This document shows positions 1 to 12,429 of a stretch of 64,000 bases of DNA, piece by piece. Every line of letters begins with the position of its first letter. Position 1 is the stretch's first letter. Origin of the DNA: Brachynemurus nebulosus (taxonomy: Eukaryota > Arthropoda > Insecta > Neuroptera > Myrmeleontidae). Where the stretch lies: the NCBI GenBank assembly GCA_035578155.1, contig JAPWDM010000043.1:1169419-1233418 (forward strand), in the 5' to 3' direction. A program made the translations under genes and the position numbers. A model generated the notes under the pieces. That model was not told the origin of the DNA. It searched no databases and was given only the letters and a program-made list of their open reading frames with translations.

Positions 1-1165
1 TACTCCCGTCTCAAGTGAGCTATTGTTTCATTTATTCCCCGATGGTTACTGTTCTTATGGTAATTTGAGAATATTTGGTCTTGTTCGTCGTCGTTCAATA
101 TGTCGGGTAGAATTTTCGTACACCGGACTAGTCGAAATTGTCTTCCTTGTGAAAAGTATTCTACATATATGTCTTGAAATTTTTTAAATAAAGAGTCTTC
201 TACACAGTAAATGGCTGTCAGTCTGTTTGGTGAGATATATTGTCTGATTATATTAATTATTAGCTCGTCGTTGTAGCTAGGATATTGAAATATTTGTCTT
301 TTCTTTGTTTTGAATAATATTTCGTATTTTCTGTTCGGTTTACTTTTGTTTCGCTTTAAAATAATTTGTTGACTGAAATCGTTTAAGGGGTTTTCGGCTA
401 TTGGTATGTATGGGGTACTGTCTTCATCAGCGCTGTGAGCTGAATTCGTGTCTGATAGATCTATTGTAACGTGAGTTGAAGTGTTACTGGCAGTCTCGTT
501 ATTATTTAGTTCGGAAATTTTTACTCGAGAAAGTGCGTCCGCGTTCGTGTTATTTTTACCGGATTTATGGATGATAGTATAGTCGAACTCTTCCAGCTTT
601 AAGCGCCATCGAACCAATTTGCTATTTGGTTCCTTGAGCGACATTAACCATGTTAGCGGTTTGTGGTCGGTTATGATCTTAAATTTTCTTCCGAACAAGT
701 ATGGTCGGAAGTACTTTGTCGCCCAGACTATTGCGAGCAGCTCTTACTCAATAGTGGAGTAGTTCTGTTCGCTTTTCGTCAATGTTCGACTGGCATAACA
801 AACAGGTCTGTCTTGTCCCACGGGACCTTGGGACAATATGGCCCCTATAGCAATGTTGCTGGCATCTGTTGCCAGATTGAACGGTTTGGTAAAGTCGGGG
901 TATGCTAAAACTGGTTCGTCTATTAGTAGTTTTTTGCACGTTTCGAAAGTCTTTACATAGTCGGGAGTAAGTTTTATTTCTTCTCCTTTCCGTAAGCATT
1001 GCGTCATGGGTTTTGTCAGCTTCGCGAAGTCCTTAATAAACCTTCTATAATATCCTAAGAGACCAAGAAAGCTTTTAATTTCTCGCGCTGTTTTGGGGAT
1101 CGGGAAGTTAACTACAGCCTTTATTTTATCTGGGTTTGGTTTTACACCCTCGCTGGATACTACCG
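1..1165 (-). pseudogene. pol: Gypsy Pol continuation: RT connection, RNase H, integrase start
   Basis: After the frameshift near 1165 the reading continues through SFLGLLGYYRRFI and the RNase H domain (LATDASNIAIGAILSQ, then ITDHKPLTWL and NTNADALSR) toward the left edge. A TAA at 744-746 interrupts it directly after STIE, where relatives have a sense codon before ELLAIVWA; the frame is otherwise open from there to position 1 as far as I read. The last residues, at 1-60 (NSNHRGINETIAHL), look like the first half of the integrase H2C2 zinc-binding region. Integrase itself is outside the window. Confidence 0.85.
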
Positions 1166-2677
1166 AGGTCCGAGAAATGCTACTTCCTTACACAGGAACT
1201 CGCATTTGTCTGGTTGGATTTTTAGATTTGCTGCTCGGAGTCTATCAAAAACTTTCTGCAAGTTCTCAATATGCTCTTGTAGTGAGGTGGAGTAGATGAT
1301 TATATCATCCATATATACGAGACATATGGTACCTTGTAAGTCGCCGAGGACGTTATCCATTACCCTTTGAAAGGTCGCTGGTGCGTTCTTCAATCCAAAG
1401 GGCATACGGACGTATTCAAAGTGGCCATGTTCCACCGTGAATGCGGTTTTTGGAATGTCTTTGATGTTTATTTCGATCTGGTGGAAGCCGTTCGCGAGGT
1501 CGAGGGTTGTAAAATACATACTCCGGCCTAACTTATCTAAGATGTCATTAATATTCGGTATCGGATACTTATCATCGATCGTTTTCTCATTAAGTTTCCG
1601 ATAGTCGACGACCAGTCTCCATTTTTGCTTACCACTGGCGTCTCTCTTCTTTGGTACGATCCAAATAGGAGACGACCACGGCGAATAACTTGGCCGAATG
1701 ATACCCTGTTTCAATAATTTACTGATCTGTTCGCGTACTTCGTTTTTGTGAATTTCCGGGTATCGATATGACTTTGTATATATTGGTATGTCATCTACGG
1801 TTTTGATCGAATGTTTGATTTTGTTCGTGAAGGTCAGATCTTGTCCTTCCCGATAAAATATGTCCTCGTAGTCCCTACAGAGTTTATAGATATATCGTTT
1901 CTCTTCGTCATTTAGGTGATCAGTTCGTAATAGGTCTTTCATTTGAACATTGTCTGTGTCGTTGTCATTTTGGATATTAAAATTACAAAATTCAGAGTAA
2001 GATTCGTTACTGTCGTATTGTTGTACTTTAAGGGGTTGTTCTATTAAAAATTGTTTTTGTAGTTCCGAATAGTTAACTACTTCAACATAGGAATACCAAT
2101 CGTTATCGCGATATATTCCCTCGGGTATAATTAAATCTCTCTCTATTTCTATTGGTTTAATGTAAATATCCCCTGACTGAATATCTACAGGTAAGTATGC
2201 TATTATTTTGGTATTAGGTGGAACTTTATACAATTTTGACATGAAATTTGTTTTCAATAGTAATGGTATAGTTGCTCTGTTCGTAACTAATATCTTGTTA
2301 TTGAAGACTAACTTTGCTTGAAGTTGTGTCAGTAAGTCTAGTCCGATTAGTCCGTCGAAGTATTGATGAAATTTGAAAAGCAGAAATTTAAATGGCTCTG
2401 TTGTGTTAAATTCTGTGAATCCGTTTAATGTTACTTGTTTGTCTATTGTATGTTTGTTAAAGACAGTTGTTATGGCAATTGGTTTAACGGTTTGAACTAT
2501 ACTTTTGTGAATTAATCTTGGATCCAAAAATGAACTAGAACTGCCTGTATCAGTGAGAAATTTTAATAACTGACCGTCTAAATCTCTAATATGAATGTAT
2601 GGTAGAACGTTCGTGTTATGAGTGTTTACGTCTAAATATCCGATTTGTCGTCCGAGGCTGCTGGCAGAAAATTTTCG
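1160..2677 (-). pseudogene. pol: Gypsy Pol: protease and reverse transcriptase
   Basis: This frame is -1 relative to gag and is open from 2677 to a stop at 1160. The retroviral-type aspartic protease shows DTGS at 2540-2551, upstream of the first Met at 2527. A linker of about 150 residues follows, then the [18 protein letters not shown], the [11 protein letters not shown] palm motif, and the YMDD catalytic motif at 1304-1315. The frame breaks in the [11 protein letters not shown] segment near 1165, where the thumb/connection sequence continues in another frame: a one-base indel. Pol is normally made as a Gag-Pol fusion, so no own start codon is expected. Its job would be copying element RNA in cytoplasmic particles. 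Confidence 0.9.
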
Positions 2678-4107
2678 TCATCAATTTCTATTTCGTCTTT
2701 AATGGCGGTGAAATCATCCAGTTATTGGTAGTACTGGTTGTATTGGTGTTCGTAGGAGTCGGGTTCGTTAACTGTGTTGTATAGGTAATGTTCGTCATAC
2801 TGGTCTGGATGTATGTTCTGTTGTGCGTATTCCGCTTCGACATTAAATAATTCTTTTGATTGGAAATTTGGAGGACCGGTAGTTTGAAAGTATCTATTCG
2901 GTGGGGGTAAATGATTGGGTTGAGCCCTGTACGAATTATTTTGGAATCTAGACATTCGTGTGTTACCGCTGGATGTATCCATTGGTACTGGTTTAGGTAA
3001 TGGTTGTCGAGGTGGTGGCTGTGACTGTAATTGTGTTGAATTTGGCTGTTTGAAGTTGTTGGTATGAGGGGGTAAATTGTTAGGAAATTGTGTTCTTTGG
3101 TACATTGGATTGGGTCTGAAAGGGTTGTACTGGTAATTTTGGTATAATATAGGTGGTCTGTTTGTGGAGATTGGTAAAGAGTTTGGACGTGTTGTGTAAT
3201 TTGTTGTGGGTTTACTGGTTGTAGGTTTGCTTGATGAATGGGCCATATTCCTCACGTAATAAATATTCTGTTCTTTAAGACAATAGTTCAGCGCTTCGGT
3301 CAATGAATTTGGTTTCATTGCACGTATGGTTGAACCGATGGGTTCTTTAAGTCCTATCAGAAATGTATTGAGACACATTTCATGATGAAGTTTTTGTTTT
3401 GCTTTAATTACGTTAATGTCCGGTTCGTGTATTTGTATGTGGTTAGTCATAGTAGAAAGTAATTCGATTATGCGACTGTAAAATTGTTCGACTGTATCGT
3501 TTCCTTGTTTCAGCGAGTGTAAATCCCTAATTAAGGAAGTTTCGTTTCTCTTATCACTATAATGCAATACGAGATTTTGCTTGATTTCATGCCAGTTAAT
3601 TGAGGTGCCATACATATTTAGTACTTCATTCGCTTGGCCGACTATCTTATTTCTAATTGCCCTAAGAATAAATTTTCCATAACTACTATTTTCTACATTT
3701 GGGATTAATGCTAGCAGCTCCTCAACATTGTTTAAAAAGTCATATAACAGTCTAGGATTCCCGTCAAAAGTAGGTAAATCCTTTACCGCATCAGGTATTC
3801 TTAAACTATTGTATATTTCTAAAGGAGTCGGGGTTGCCATTATTGTGGTAGTGTTAATATTATTACTAATTAAATTACTTAAGAGGTTTGTATCAATTGA
3901 ATTATTTACTAATACGTTATTAGAATATTCTGTATCAGTTAAATTATTAGTTGTTTCGTTAATAGTGCCAATATTGTCTTGTTCAGGACAACTAGCAAGT
4001 TCGACACTGCCTCCGTGTTCCTCGGATATAGTATCGGAAGAACTTCCCCGTTTAGAATAAGGCGATACTCTTAATGATGCAAGCTTATTTTTTGGACGAG
4101 TGGACAA
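2632..4107 (-). pseudogene. gag: Gypsy Gag, probably with a premature stop
   Basis: The open frame from 4107 to 2725 encodes 461 residues and ends with TAA at 2722-2724. It has a capsid-like middle (DLPTFDGNPR, then a YSRIIELLS-type helix region) and a Pro/Asn/Gln-rich tail. No CCHC knuckle is visible, as is usual for this group. The only in-frame ATG I see is at 3838-3840, so either translation starts there or the true start is lost; the frame stays open upstream to about 4140. After the TAA the same frame stays open to a TAG at 2632-2634, and this extension contains a slippery heptamer A-AAT-TTT (2668-2674). I infer that the TAA is an acquired nonsense codon and that the original Gag ended at 2632. 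Confidence 0.8.
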
Positions 4108-4403
4108 AGGAAAAAGCGAATAACAATTGCAATAATCGACTTACGTGAACCAGATGTAGAACATTCCGTTGGTAATGTGCCTTCACCAGCTTATTGCTCC
4201 TGGTTCCGTTGATTGGTGTTGTAGGTTCGTAATCCAAACACTTGAAAGTGACCAGGTGATCCTGTGATTGTATTGGTGCCGCTAGTAGTGGAAACCCTCC
4301 AAGTCTCGATTTTCTTTCGAGGTCGAAAAGTACTACCGATGATCCGACGATTAGTACTGTTCGCGAGTTTAACCGAAATTTCTAGAGCACACAATTATCC
4401 GCA

Positions 4404-4414
4404 CGACTGCGCCA
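4404..4414 (-). other. tRNA primer binding site
   Basis: TGGCGCAGTCG on the minus strand sits immediately inside the LTR end, between the LTR and gag. This is the expected place and form for minus-strand priming by a host tRNA, probably tRNA-Ser as in 17.6/297 elements (recalled from the family, not checked). Confidence 0.65.
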
Positions 4415-4812
4415 ATTAAGTTCACTCGAAAAATAATAGAGTTTTTAAAAAGAATTACAATGTTATTTTATTTAATCTTTAGTCACAAAACAATAATTAC
4501 AAAAATTTATTATTACAATAATCGTCAATACAATAAGCTTGTAGTTTTATGTCAAGGAAGTAACTTCTTGCTGGCCGGTTGATCTTCTTTATTTATAGGC
4601 TTCATAATGCTGATTCGATATGCACGTGTCACTGGATCAGTTTCCCAGTGATGCGATGTTTGTGAGAATTGTGAATTATGCATTTTTGATACAGTGCAAA
4701 TTCCACCATTTCCGTTGGACTGAATATTTGAAATCGACATTTGAAATCTGATACTCTCTGCAGTGTCATCAATTATGTGTCTATTGTGTTAAGCGTGTGA
4801 AGAGACTGTAAC

Positions 4813-4813
<1 letters not shown>
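4415..4813 (-). repeat. 5' LTR of the Gypsy element
   Basis: The region lies between the primer binding site and the (TA)n tract. Read on the minus strand it begins AGTTACAGTCTC and ends GAACTTAA next to TGGCGCAGTCG. It is about 399 bp long and has no coding capacity. The partner LTR is outside the window, so the boundaries rest on the primer site and the TATA flank and not on an LTR pair. ATAT at 4814-4817 is the likely target duplication. Confidence 0.7.

Positions 4814-4895
<82 letters not shown>
4814..4895. repeat. (TA)n microsatellite
   Basis: An almost uninterrupted TA tract with one TATTATA slip, immediately outside the Gypsy LTR. It may have existed before the insertion and served as the target. 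Confidence 0.97.
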
Positions 4896-5650
<755 letters not shown>

Positions 5651-5812
5651 AATGGACACAACTTATGGACACCCTATATAATATTTTATCTAGTATGTCA
5701 GCTAAATGCACTTTTCTAGAATATAACGAAATAGTATAAATACAAGCGTTCAAGTCAATTTCAATGAGTTTAGTTTCGTTATTATTTAATTCAATTTCAA
5801 AGTTCGCTAGAC

Positions 5813-6385
5813 GTGAGGCTTCTACTATTGAAATTTGTAACAATTAAATATTTTGACAATAAACTTCTGATACCCGAAGGTATCTATAAAGCAAACGACT
5901 TGCACTTCGTTTGTACAGTCATAAATTTAACAAACGATAAACAAATTCTTTTTATAGAACAACCGATTAAGGCAGAAATTCTAAATCACGAATTAGTTCA
6001 ATTTAAAGAAAACCAAATTAATTCACAAACAAGTAGCTTTTGTAATAGCATCGCCAATTTAATTCGAGTCGATTAGCCTTTGTAAACAGTTTGACGATAT
6101 TTTCTATCGCGAAGGACAAGATCTAATTTTTACGAATGAAATCAAACACCGTATCATTACTAAAGACGACATTCCTATACACACAAAATCGTATCGCTAT
6201 CCACAAATTCATAAAGAGGAGGTTAGGAGACAAATTGACCAATTATTAAAACAAGGTATAATTCGACCAAGCTATTCTCCTTGGTCATCCCCCATTTGGA
6301 TTGTCCCCGAAAAAGCGGACGCAAGTGGAAAGAAAAAATGTAGTCGATTATAGACGCTTAAACGAAAAGACATATTTTAAGAATG
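5813..6385 (+). pseudogene. Gypsy pol fragment, plus strand
   Basis: The conceptual translation matches the pol of the 1-4813 element: LLIPEGIYKAND and FIEQPIKAE in one frame up to a stop at 6076, then GQDLIFTNEIKH, IHTKSYRYPQIHKEEVRRQI and [15 protein letters not shown] in another. It covers the linker and the start of RT only, with at least one frameshift and a stop near 6352. Residue differences from the first element show it is a different, older copy. It has no LTR, protease or catalytic YxDD part. Confidence 0.85.
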
Positions 6386-6492
6386 GATCTATCTAACAAT
6401 AAGTAGGAATGAATATTTTTGTTCATTACTGTATTTATTTGTTTTTAAAAGCAGGTGTACTTCTGAAAGAGTAAAACAATATTTTTTATAAA

Positions 6493-7559
6493 ATGTATAC
6501 TACCCTAGAAGAAATTCAAATTATTAAGTGGTACGTGCTTTATAGCGCGGAAGAAGTCGTTGGGCGATTTATATTTACTTTTCTTGATCGTCCAGTCCCA
6601 ACAACGAGAACGGTTTTGAATATTTTCCATGCATTTGAAACTTTGGGGTGTATCACTGGATGCAAGAAATGCAATGGTGATCGAGAGCAAAAACCTCTCA
6701 CAGAAGAACGGTTACAAAAGGAAGTTGCGATGTGTGCTTTTGTTGAAGCCAATGAACCTTGCTCAAGCAGGGAAATTTCGGAGCAAGTGGACGCTTCAAA
6801 GTTAACTGTGCAAAGCATTTTGAAAAAAATAGATACAAAGCTTACAAAGTACAGCGCACTCAGGAAGTTTTCGCCGAAGATCGAATCAGACGAATGGAGT
6901 TTTGTGAAGTCATGAGGGAAAGGATTGATAGAGATGAAAATTTTGTGAAAAACATTTTATTCACCGATGAAACGTCTTTTTTCCTTCATGGCTCTCACAA
7001 CTCTTCCAAAGTCCGATATTGGTCTAGGGAAAATAAACATCTCAGTGAGCCGGTACGCACACAATACCCACAAAAATTAAACGTTTGGGCAGGTATTTTA
7101 AATGATTCCATTATTGGCCCTTTTCCCATTAATGGCAGTTTAAATGCCAGAAAGTATTTGCAGCTTCTTCAAAATGACGTTATTCCGGCAGTTTTAGCTT
7201 TGAACGGAAATTTGCAGGAAATCTGGTTTCAACAAGACGGCTGTCCAGCGCACAATTGTAGAACCGTTCAAAACTTCTTGGAAACTATATTTCCTGGAAG
7301 ACTTATTGCAACGAGAGGGACAATTAGATCTCTAGATTTATCACCAAACGACTTTTTTCTTTGGGGATATGTTAAGGTAGAAGTTTTCAAGCATTCTCAC
7401 GAAAGGGCCCATACTTTAGCGGACTTAAAAACTAAAGTTGACAATGTTTTAGAAAATATTAGCCCTGAAATGGTAGCAAATGTCCGCTTAGAGTTTTGCG
7501 ACAGACTGGGTTGTTGCGAGGCACGACAGGGCGACATTTTTGAACCGTATCTTCATTAG
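6493..7559 (+). pseudogene. Mariner-superfamily transposase (DUF4817-type), frameshifted
   Basis: The N-terminal part (6493 to about 6829) is a helix-turn-helix region of the DUF4817 type common in insect mariner relatives. The catalytic part continues in another frame to 7559. Catalytic residues visible are FTDET (D codon 6966-6968), WFQQDGCPAH (D at 7236-7238) and SPNDFFLWGY (D at 7350-7352). The switch of frame falls at a run of seven A (6823-6829), where eight would keep the frame. The usual WPxRSPDL block before the last Asp is shortened to RSLDL, so about four residues are missing. The enzyme would cut and paste DNA at TA sites. With the frameshift and the motif loss this copy is very likely inactive. 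I could not find its terminal inverted repeats. Confidence 0.88.
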
Positions 7560-7673
7560 TAGAATTTTCATCTTTTATTTTTTTAAATAAGATTTTTTCG
7601 CATTTTATAAAGAATATTATTTTATTTTTTGCCAGAAAGGCTAATTATAAATTTTTGAGAACTATACTTTTAT

Positions 7674-7727
7674 AATAATTGAGGTAGTAATAAAATAATT
7701 ATTTATTTATTGACTACCTCAATTATT
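7674..7727. repeat. Short perfect hairpin
   Basis: AATAATTGAGGTAGT at 7674-7688 is the exact reverse complement of 7713-7727, with a 24-nt AT-rich loop. It lies about 115 bp after the transposase stop. It could be part of that element's 3' region or a separate small insertion. Confidence 0.75.
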
Positions 7728-8756
7728 TTAAGGTCTAGGTAATTTGATGGTATAACATTTATTTTTAAAAAAATAAAGTATATCGCAGGAATAATGGAAA
7801 AAATTCCATTTAAAAAAAAAAAAGAAAAATATAATTACTGATAACATTAGTTTTCATTCAAAAACAAAATTTTTGTAGTATCCTACCACATTCACTCGCG
7901 ATTAATCTTAATTTTTAGTGCGAATGTATAAGTTTGAGAATACTTTTAAGGTGGTGGTAATTCTTCTCGTAAGATTTGAATTTATCACAAATATCACAAA
8001 ATGACAATTTAGTTAACTTGCAAAATGCATGGGATTTTGCTAGGTCAACGAACCTACAAAAGGAAAATTTTTTTAGTGGTTTATGCATTCAATTGAAGAA
8101 TATATGCGTGAACTCACAGTCTTAATTATTTACGTTTTAAGAGGTTATATTCAAATTAAAAATTGGTTGATGTTTCTATTAACTAGTTCAACTTTAAGCG
8201 TACACGTACAGGGAAACTTCAAAGAAAAATGATCCAAAAAATATAATCTAATTTTTCATAACATTACTGCGACATATAGTTTCCAGCTGTCTTATTAAAT
8301 TATTTGTTATGCCAAATGAAAGACAAAGACCATTGATTTTTTACAACAGAACAAAACCGCAATATAGTAATAGATCAGTACACATGTCAGTACAGGGAGA
8401 AACCAAACTTGGCTAATATTTTAATAATTGTCAATATGTTAAAAAAACAATTAAATATTTTTGTTAAATATAATTCAACACATGAGAGCTTTTGAATATG
8501 AACTTTTTGATATTGTTTTCGAAAATCAGGGAGTTTATTCCAATAACTCCTAAATAACTCTTTTCTAATAACTACCATCTAATTATTCTAAAATAGGCTC
8601 ATGGATTTGACCCATTTCATCAGTTTCAGCTATTTTTGAATTTCTTGACAGTATCATCATTTTTTAAGACAAAATAGACACGACTTGCCATTCAAAATTT
8701 TAGACAGAATATTTCCTAATATCTAACCTATTGTGAGACAAAGTTACAGAAACCTT
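7728..8756. other. Non-coding stretch
   Basis: I see no convincing gene, RNA or repeat here; short open frames have no recognisable motif. Confidence 0.5.
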
Positions 8757-8773
8757 TAGCGATATTCTAAAGG

Positions 8774-8946
8774 ATGCTCATGCTCATGCTCATACTCATG
8801 CTCATGCTCATACTCATGCTCATGCTCATACTCATGCTCATGCTCATGCTCATGCTCATCCTCATGCTCATGCTCATACTCATGCTCATGCTCATACTCA
8901 TGCTCATGCTCATGCTCATGCTCATGCTCATGCTCATACTCATACT
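8774..8946. repeat. Hexamer tandem array (CATGCT)n, left arm
   Basis: About 29 hexamers of CATGCT with interspersed CATACT and one CATCCT variant. The Glu-His and Leu-Met repeat peptides read from it are translations of the array, not genes. Confidence 0.95.
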
Positions 8947-9168
8947 CTACTTGTTCATACTTACTTTGCTTCATTTGCTTACAATAATTTTCGTATACCT
9001 TTTCCAATAATTTTTGGGATGACTTTTCGAGAGGGTGTTATTAGTGACCATAAACTTTCAAGATGTTAAATTATTTTTTATTTCTCATGCGGGAGAAGTA
9101 CTAACTTAGCGCACACATTTCTGGACGCAAAATAGTTGTTTGTCCACTGTACTCTTCCCGCATACTTT

Positions 9169-9201
9169 TTTGCGTGTGGAAAGTAACTTTCCACACGCAA
9201 A
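9169..9201. repeat. Perfect short palindrome
   Basis: GCGTGTGGAAAGT at 9172-9184 and its reverse complement at 9186-9198 flank a single A, and three more bases pair on each side. Downstream there are further direct copies of ACACGCAAA up to about 9242. Confidence 0.85.
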
Positions 9202-9431
9202 TTGACAATAAAACACGCAAAATTTAATCAAAACACGCAAAGCCGCCTCTTAATTTTTCATTTAATAAATATTTCATAATTATTTCTATAGAAACCACCA
9301 ACAAAGTAAATTAAACGATAATTAATTCAGAAAAAAAAGACAAACACTTAAAAATATTATTTTAAAAAGTAATAAAAATGTCAAAAATAGGTGATAATAA
9401 TAGAAAAAAGTATGTGAAATTCGTAATAAAA

Positions 9432-9567
9432 AATAGTATGTGCAACTCGTGCGGGATTGTCGATTGCCCCACTCAAGCGAATGAGCGCACTCACTACGTT
9501 CGTGCGCCCTACTTCGCTTTCGTGGGCAATCGACAATTTCCCACACTTATTGCACAATATACTATTA
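9432..9567. repeat. Hairpin-forming, relatively GC-rich short element
   Basis: ATTGTCGATTGCCC (9456-9469) is exactly inverted at 9524-9537. Weaker pairing extends outward to AATAGTAT on both sides. The loop contains GCGCAC...GTGCGC. It is markedly richer in GC than its surroundings. Probably a small MITE; open frames on both strands are by-products of the symmetry. Confidence 0.65.
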
Positions 9568-9569
9568 TT

Positions 9570-10772
9570 GCTTACAATAAATACCACCCTATGTTCACTC
9601 CAATTGTATTTAAATTTGTTACTTGTTTCACAAGCAACGGTTTCTTTTTGCATTCATACAGATAAGTAGGTAACATGCTGCCAACAATACTGCTGATTAT
9701 TGCCGTACTTGAAAAGTCATCTCATTTAAATATTGAAAAACTATACCTACGTACATAAATTATATACCTACATTTTTTCAAAGTCTGCGTTGAAATGTAT
9801 TCACAATTATTGTCAATAGTTTTATGAAGGGTCATCTTTTGTTATATTTTTTACAACTTGGACTAGTGAAGGTACATACTTGTACAGATTAATTTCTTTT
9901 ATTTAATAAAAACAGGTAAATTTTTAAGAAATTGTTCTAAATAGATATTTATGATAATTGTTATTTTCTTATTTTTAATATGAATTTATATAAATATAAA
10001 ATCCTTATATAGAGTCTATGTCAGACTAAACTTTTTTAGTTAGTTAGACTAAAGTTATATAATATTATGATAATAATTATGCATTCAATCATTTGTTGAA
10101 AGGTCTATCATTATGTGTGTGGAAATATTTGGATAACTAGTAACTTTTCCTATAAATTAAAATATATCAAAGAATGGACAGATTTTTATTTTATCTGTAT
10201 TAATTATTTTGAGTTTAAGAAATATTACCCTAATTTTTAAAGTTTTATTCTTGTAAAATATTGCATTAATTTGGACATCGAAATTTGTATGTTTGACTGT
10301 ATTGCATATTTGTATGAAATTTTTCTAATGCATAATCGTCGATTGTTAACTATCGAAAAATTTTCCAATGTTATTTATGGAAAAGCTTGTTAATTTTAAA
10401 TAAAAGAAGGAACCGATAGGTTAATTGATTGTTAAAATTTTATGTTACTGATGGGACTAAAATTATGTGCAAGCTTAGTTTTTAAAATTAAACATTTACA
10501 GATTGATGGTTTATATGATTTAGTAGCAAAACAGTAATTTTCATTATAATCAATAATTACCAATGCCTTATATTGCATAGAATGTAAAAATGTACAGTAT
10601 GAGAAAACGGTTAGAAATTACTGTCCTCCACTCTTAGCGTCAAAAGTATCGCTCAGAGAAATCTTGAACATAGAGAATACTTGATTTTTGAAAAAATATT
10701 TACAATAATAGTAAATATATCTTTGTCATTAATTAAAAATGTCATAAAGGGGTGGAAAAACCATATAAAAAT
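9570..10772. other. Non-coding interior of the foldback-like element
   Basis: AT-rich sequence without a recognisable gene. No transposase motif is visible in either strand. Confidence 0.5.
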
Positions 10773-10886
10773 TTGAAAGTTTATGGTCACTAATAACACC
10801 CTCTCGAAAAGTCATCCCAAAAATTATTGGAAAAGGTATACGAAAATTATTGTAAGCAAATGAAGCAAAGTAAGTATGAACAAGTA

Positions 10887-10946
10887 GAGTATGAGTATGA
10901 GCATGAGCATGAGCATGAGTATGAGCATGAGCATGAGCATGAGCAT
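10887..10946. repeat. Hexamer tandem array (GAGCAT)n, right arm
   Basis: About 10 hexamers, the inverted and shorter counterpart of the array at 8774-8946, with the same GAGTAT variants at its inner end. Confidence 0.93.
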
Positions 10947-10963
10947 CCTTTAGAATATCGCTA

Positions 10964-12101
<1,138 letters not shown>

Positions 12102-12390
12102 TAGAATATACGGTCGAGCTGATCTTTTAATAAGGTCTACCGCGATCTTGCAGATCCGAAAACGCCAGAAATAAGCTATCGAACCGAATCTGAAAATTTG
12201 CTCACTGCTAGAGAACTAAATTATTTTAGATGGATACAGCTATCCTGCACAAAGTCCGTTCGGCTTCTTGGATCCCAAAAATACCAAAACTAATTACCCA
12301 GCCGATTTTAAAAATTCTTTTATTCTTAAAAAGCTAAACTATTTTAAAAGGGTTCAGGTGTTAGATGAGATCCGCCAGTGCCCAATATTT

Positions 12391-12429
12391 GGAAATTCGC
12401 TATGTTATACAGATGCTGCGACAAAGGTA
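12391..12429 (+). repeat. Dispersed sequence motif, copy 1
   Basis: GGAAATTCGCTATGTTATAC followed by AGATGCTGCGACAAAGGT. Related copies lie at 34207-34246 (+) and about 54408-54446 (-). It is probably the end of a dispersed element. The 67-residue open frame that spans it is not convincing as a gene. Confidence 0.7.

Larger units (their letters stand above)
1..4813 (-). mobile_element. Ty3/Gypsy LTR retrotransposon (17.6/297-like), 5' part
   Basis: On the minus strand the order is LTR (4415-4813), primer binding site (4404-4414), gag (about 4107 to 2632), protease, RT, RNase H and the first residues of the integrase zinc-binding region at the window edge. The 3' part and second LTR lie outside. 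The LTR starts AGTTAC directly beside a (TA)n tract, which fits the TATA target preference known for the 17.6/297 group. The primer site TGGCGCAGTCG resembles the tRNA-Ser type sites known in that group. The copy is defective: it has an early gag stop, a frameshift in pol near 1160-1170 and a nonsense codon at 744-746. The element class is sure; the subgroup is inferred from the ends. Confidence 0.88.
8757..10963. mobile_element. Foldback-like element with hexamer-repeat inverted arms
   Basis: The left arm 8757-9061 and right arm 10773-10963 are inverted copies. The outer ends match (TAGCGATATTCTAAAGGATG against its reverse complement), followed by a CATGCT/CATACT hexamer array, then a shared unique part that includes GGGATGACTTTTCGAGAGGG. 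The arms differ in length because the arrays differ (about 29 and 10 hexamers). The 1.7 kb between them has no coding sequence that I recognise. Long inverted repeats built on short tandem repeats are typical of Foldback/Galileo-type elements, but I found no clear target duplication, so two independent insertions cannot be excluded. Confidence 0.65.

Noticed and set aside
3728..4060. 110-residue plus-strand open frame
   Set aside because: Antisense shadow of gag.
4191..4740. Two minus-strand open frames in the LTR and leader
   Set aside because: They fall in the LTR and in the untranslated leader before gag, and match no Gypsy protein.
8756..9010. Open frames reading Glu-His or Leu-Met repeats
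   Set aside because: They are translations of a hexamer microsatellite, which cannot produce stops in these frames; they start at non-ATG codons or run on both strands.
9381..9669. Overlapping open frames on both strands near 9.5 kb
   Set aside because: They are produced by the hairpin at 9432-9567 and have no domain.
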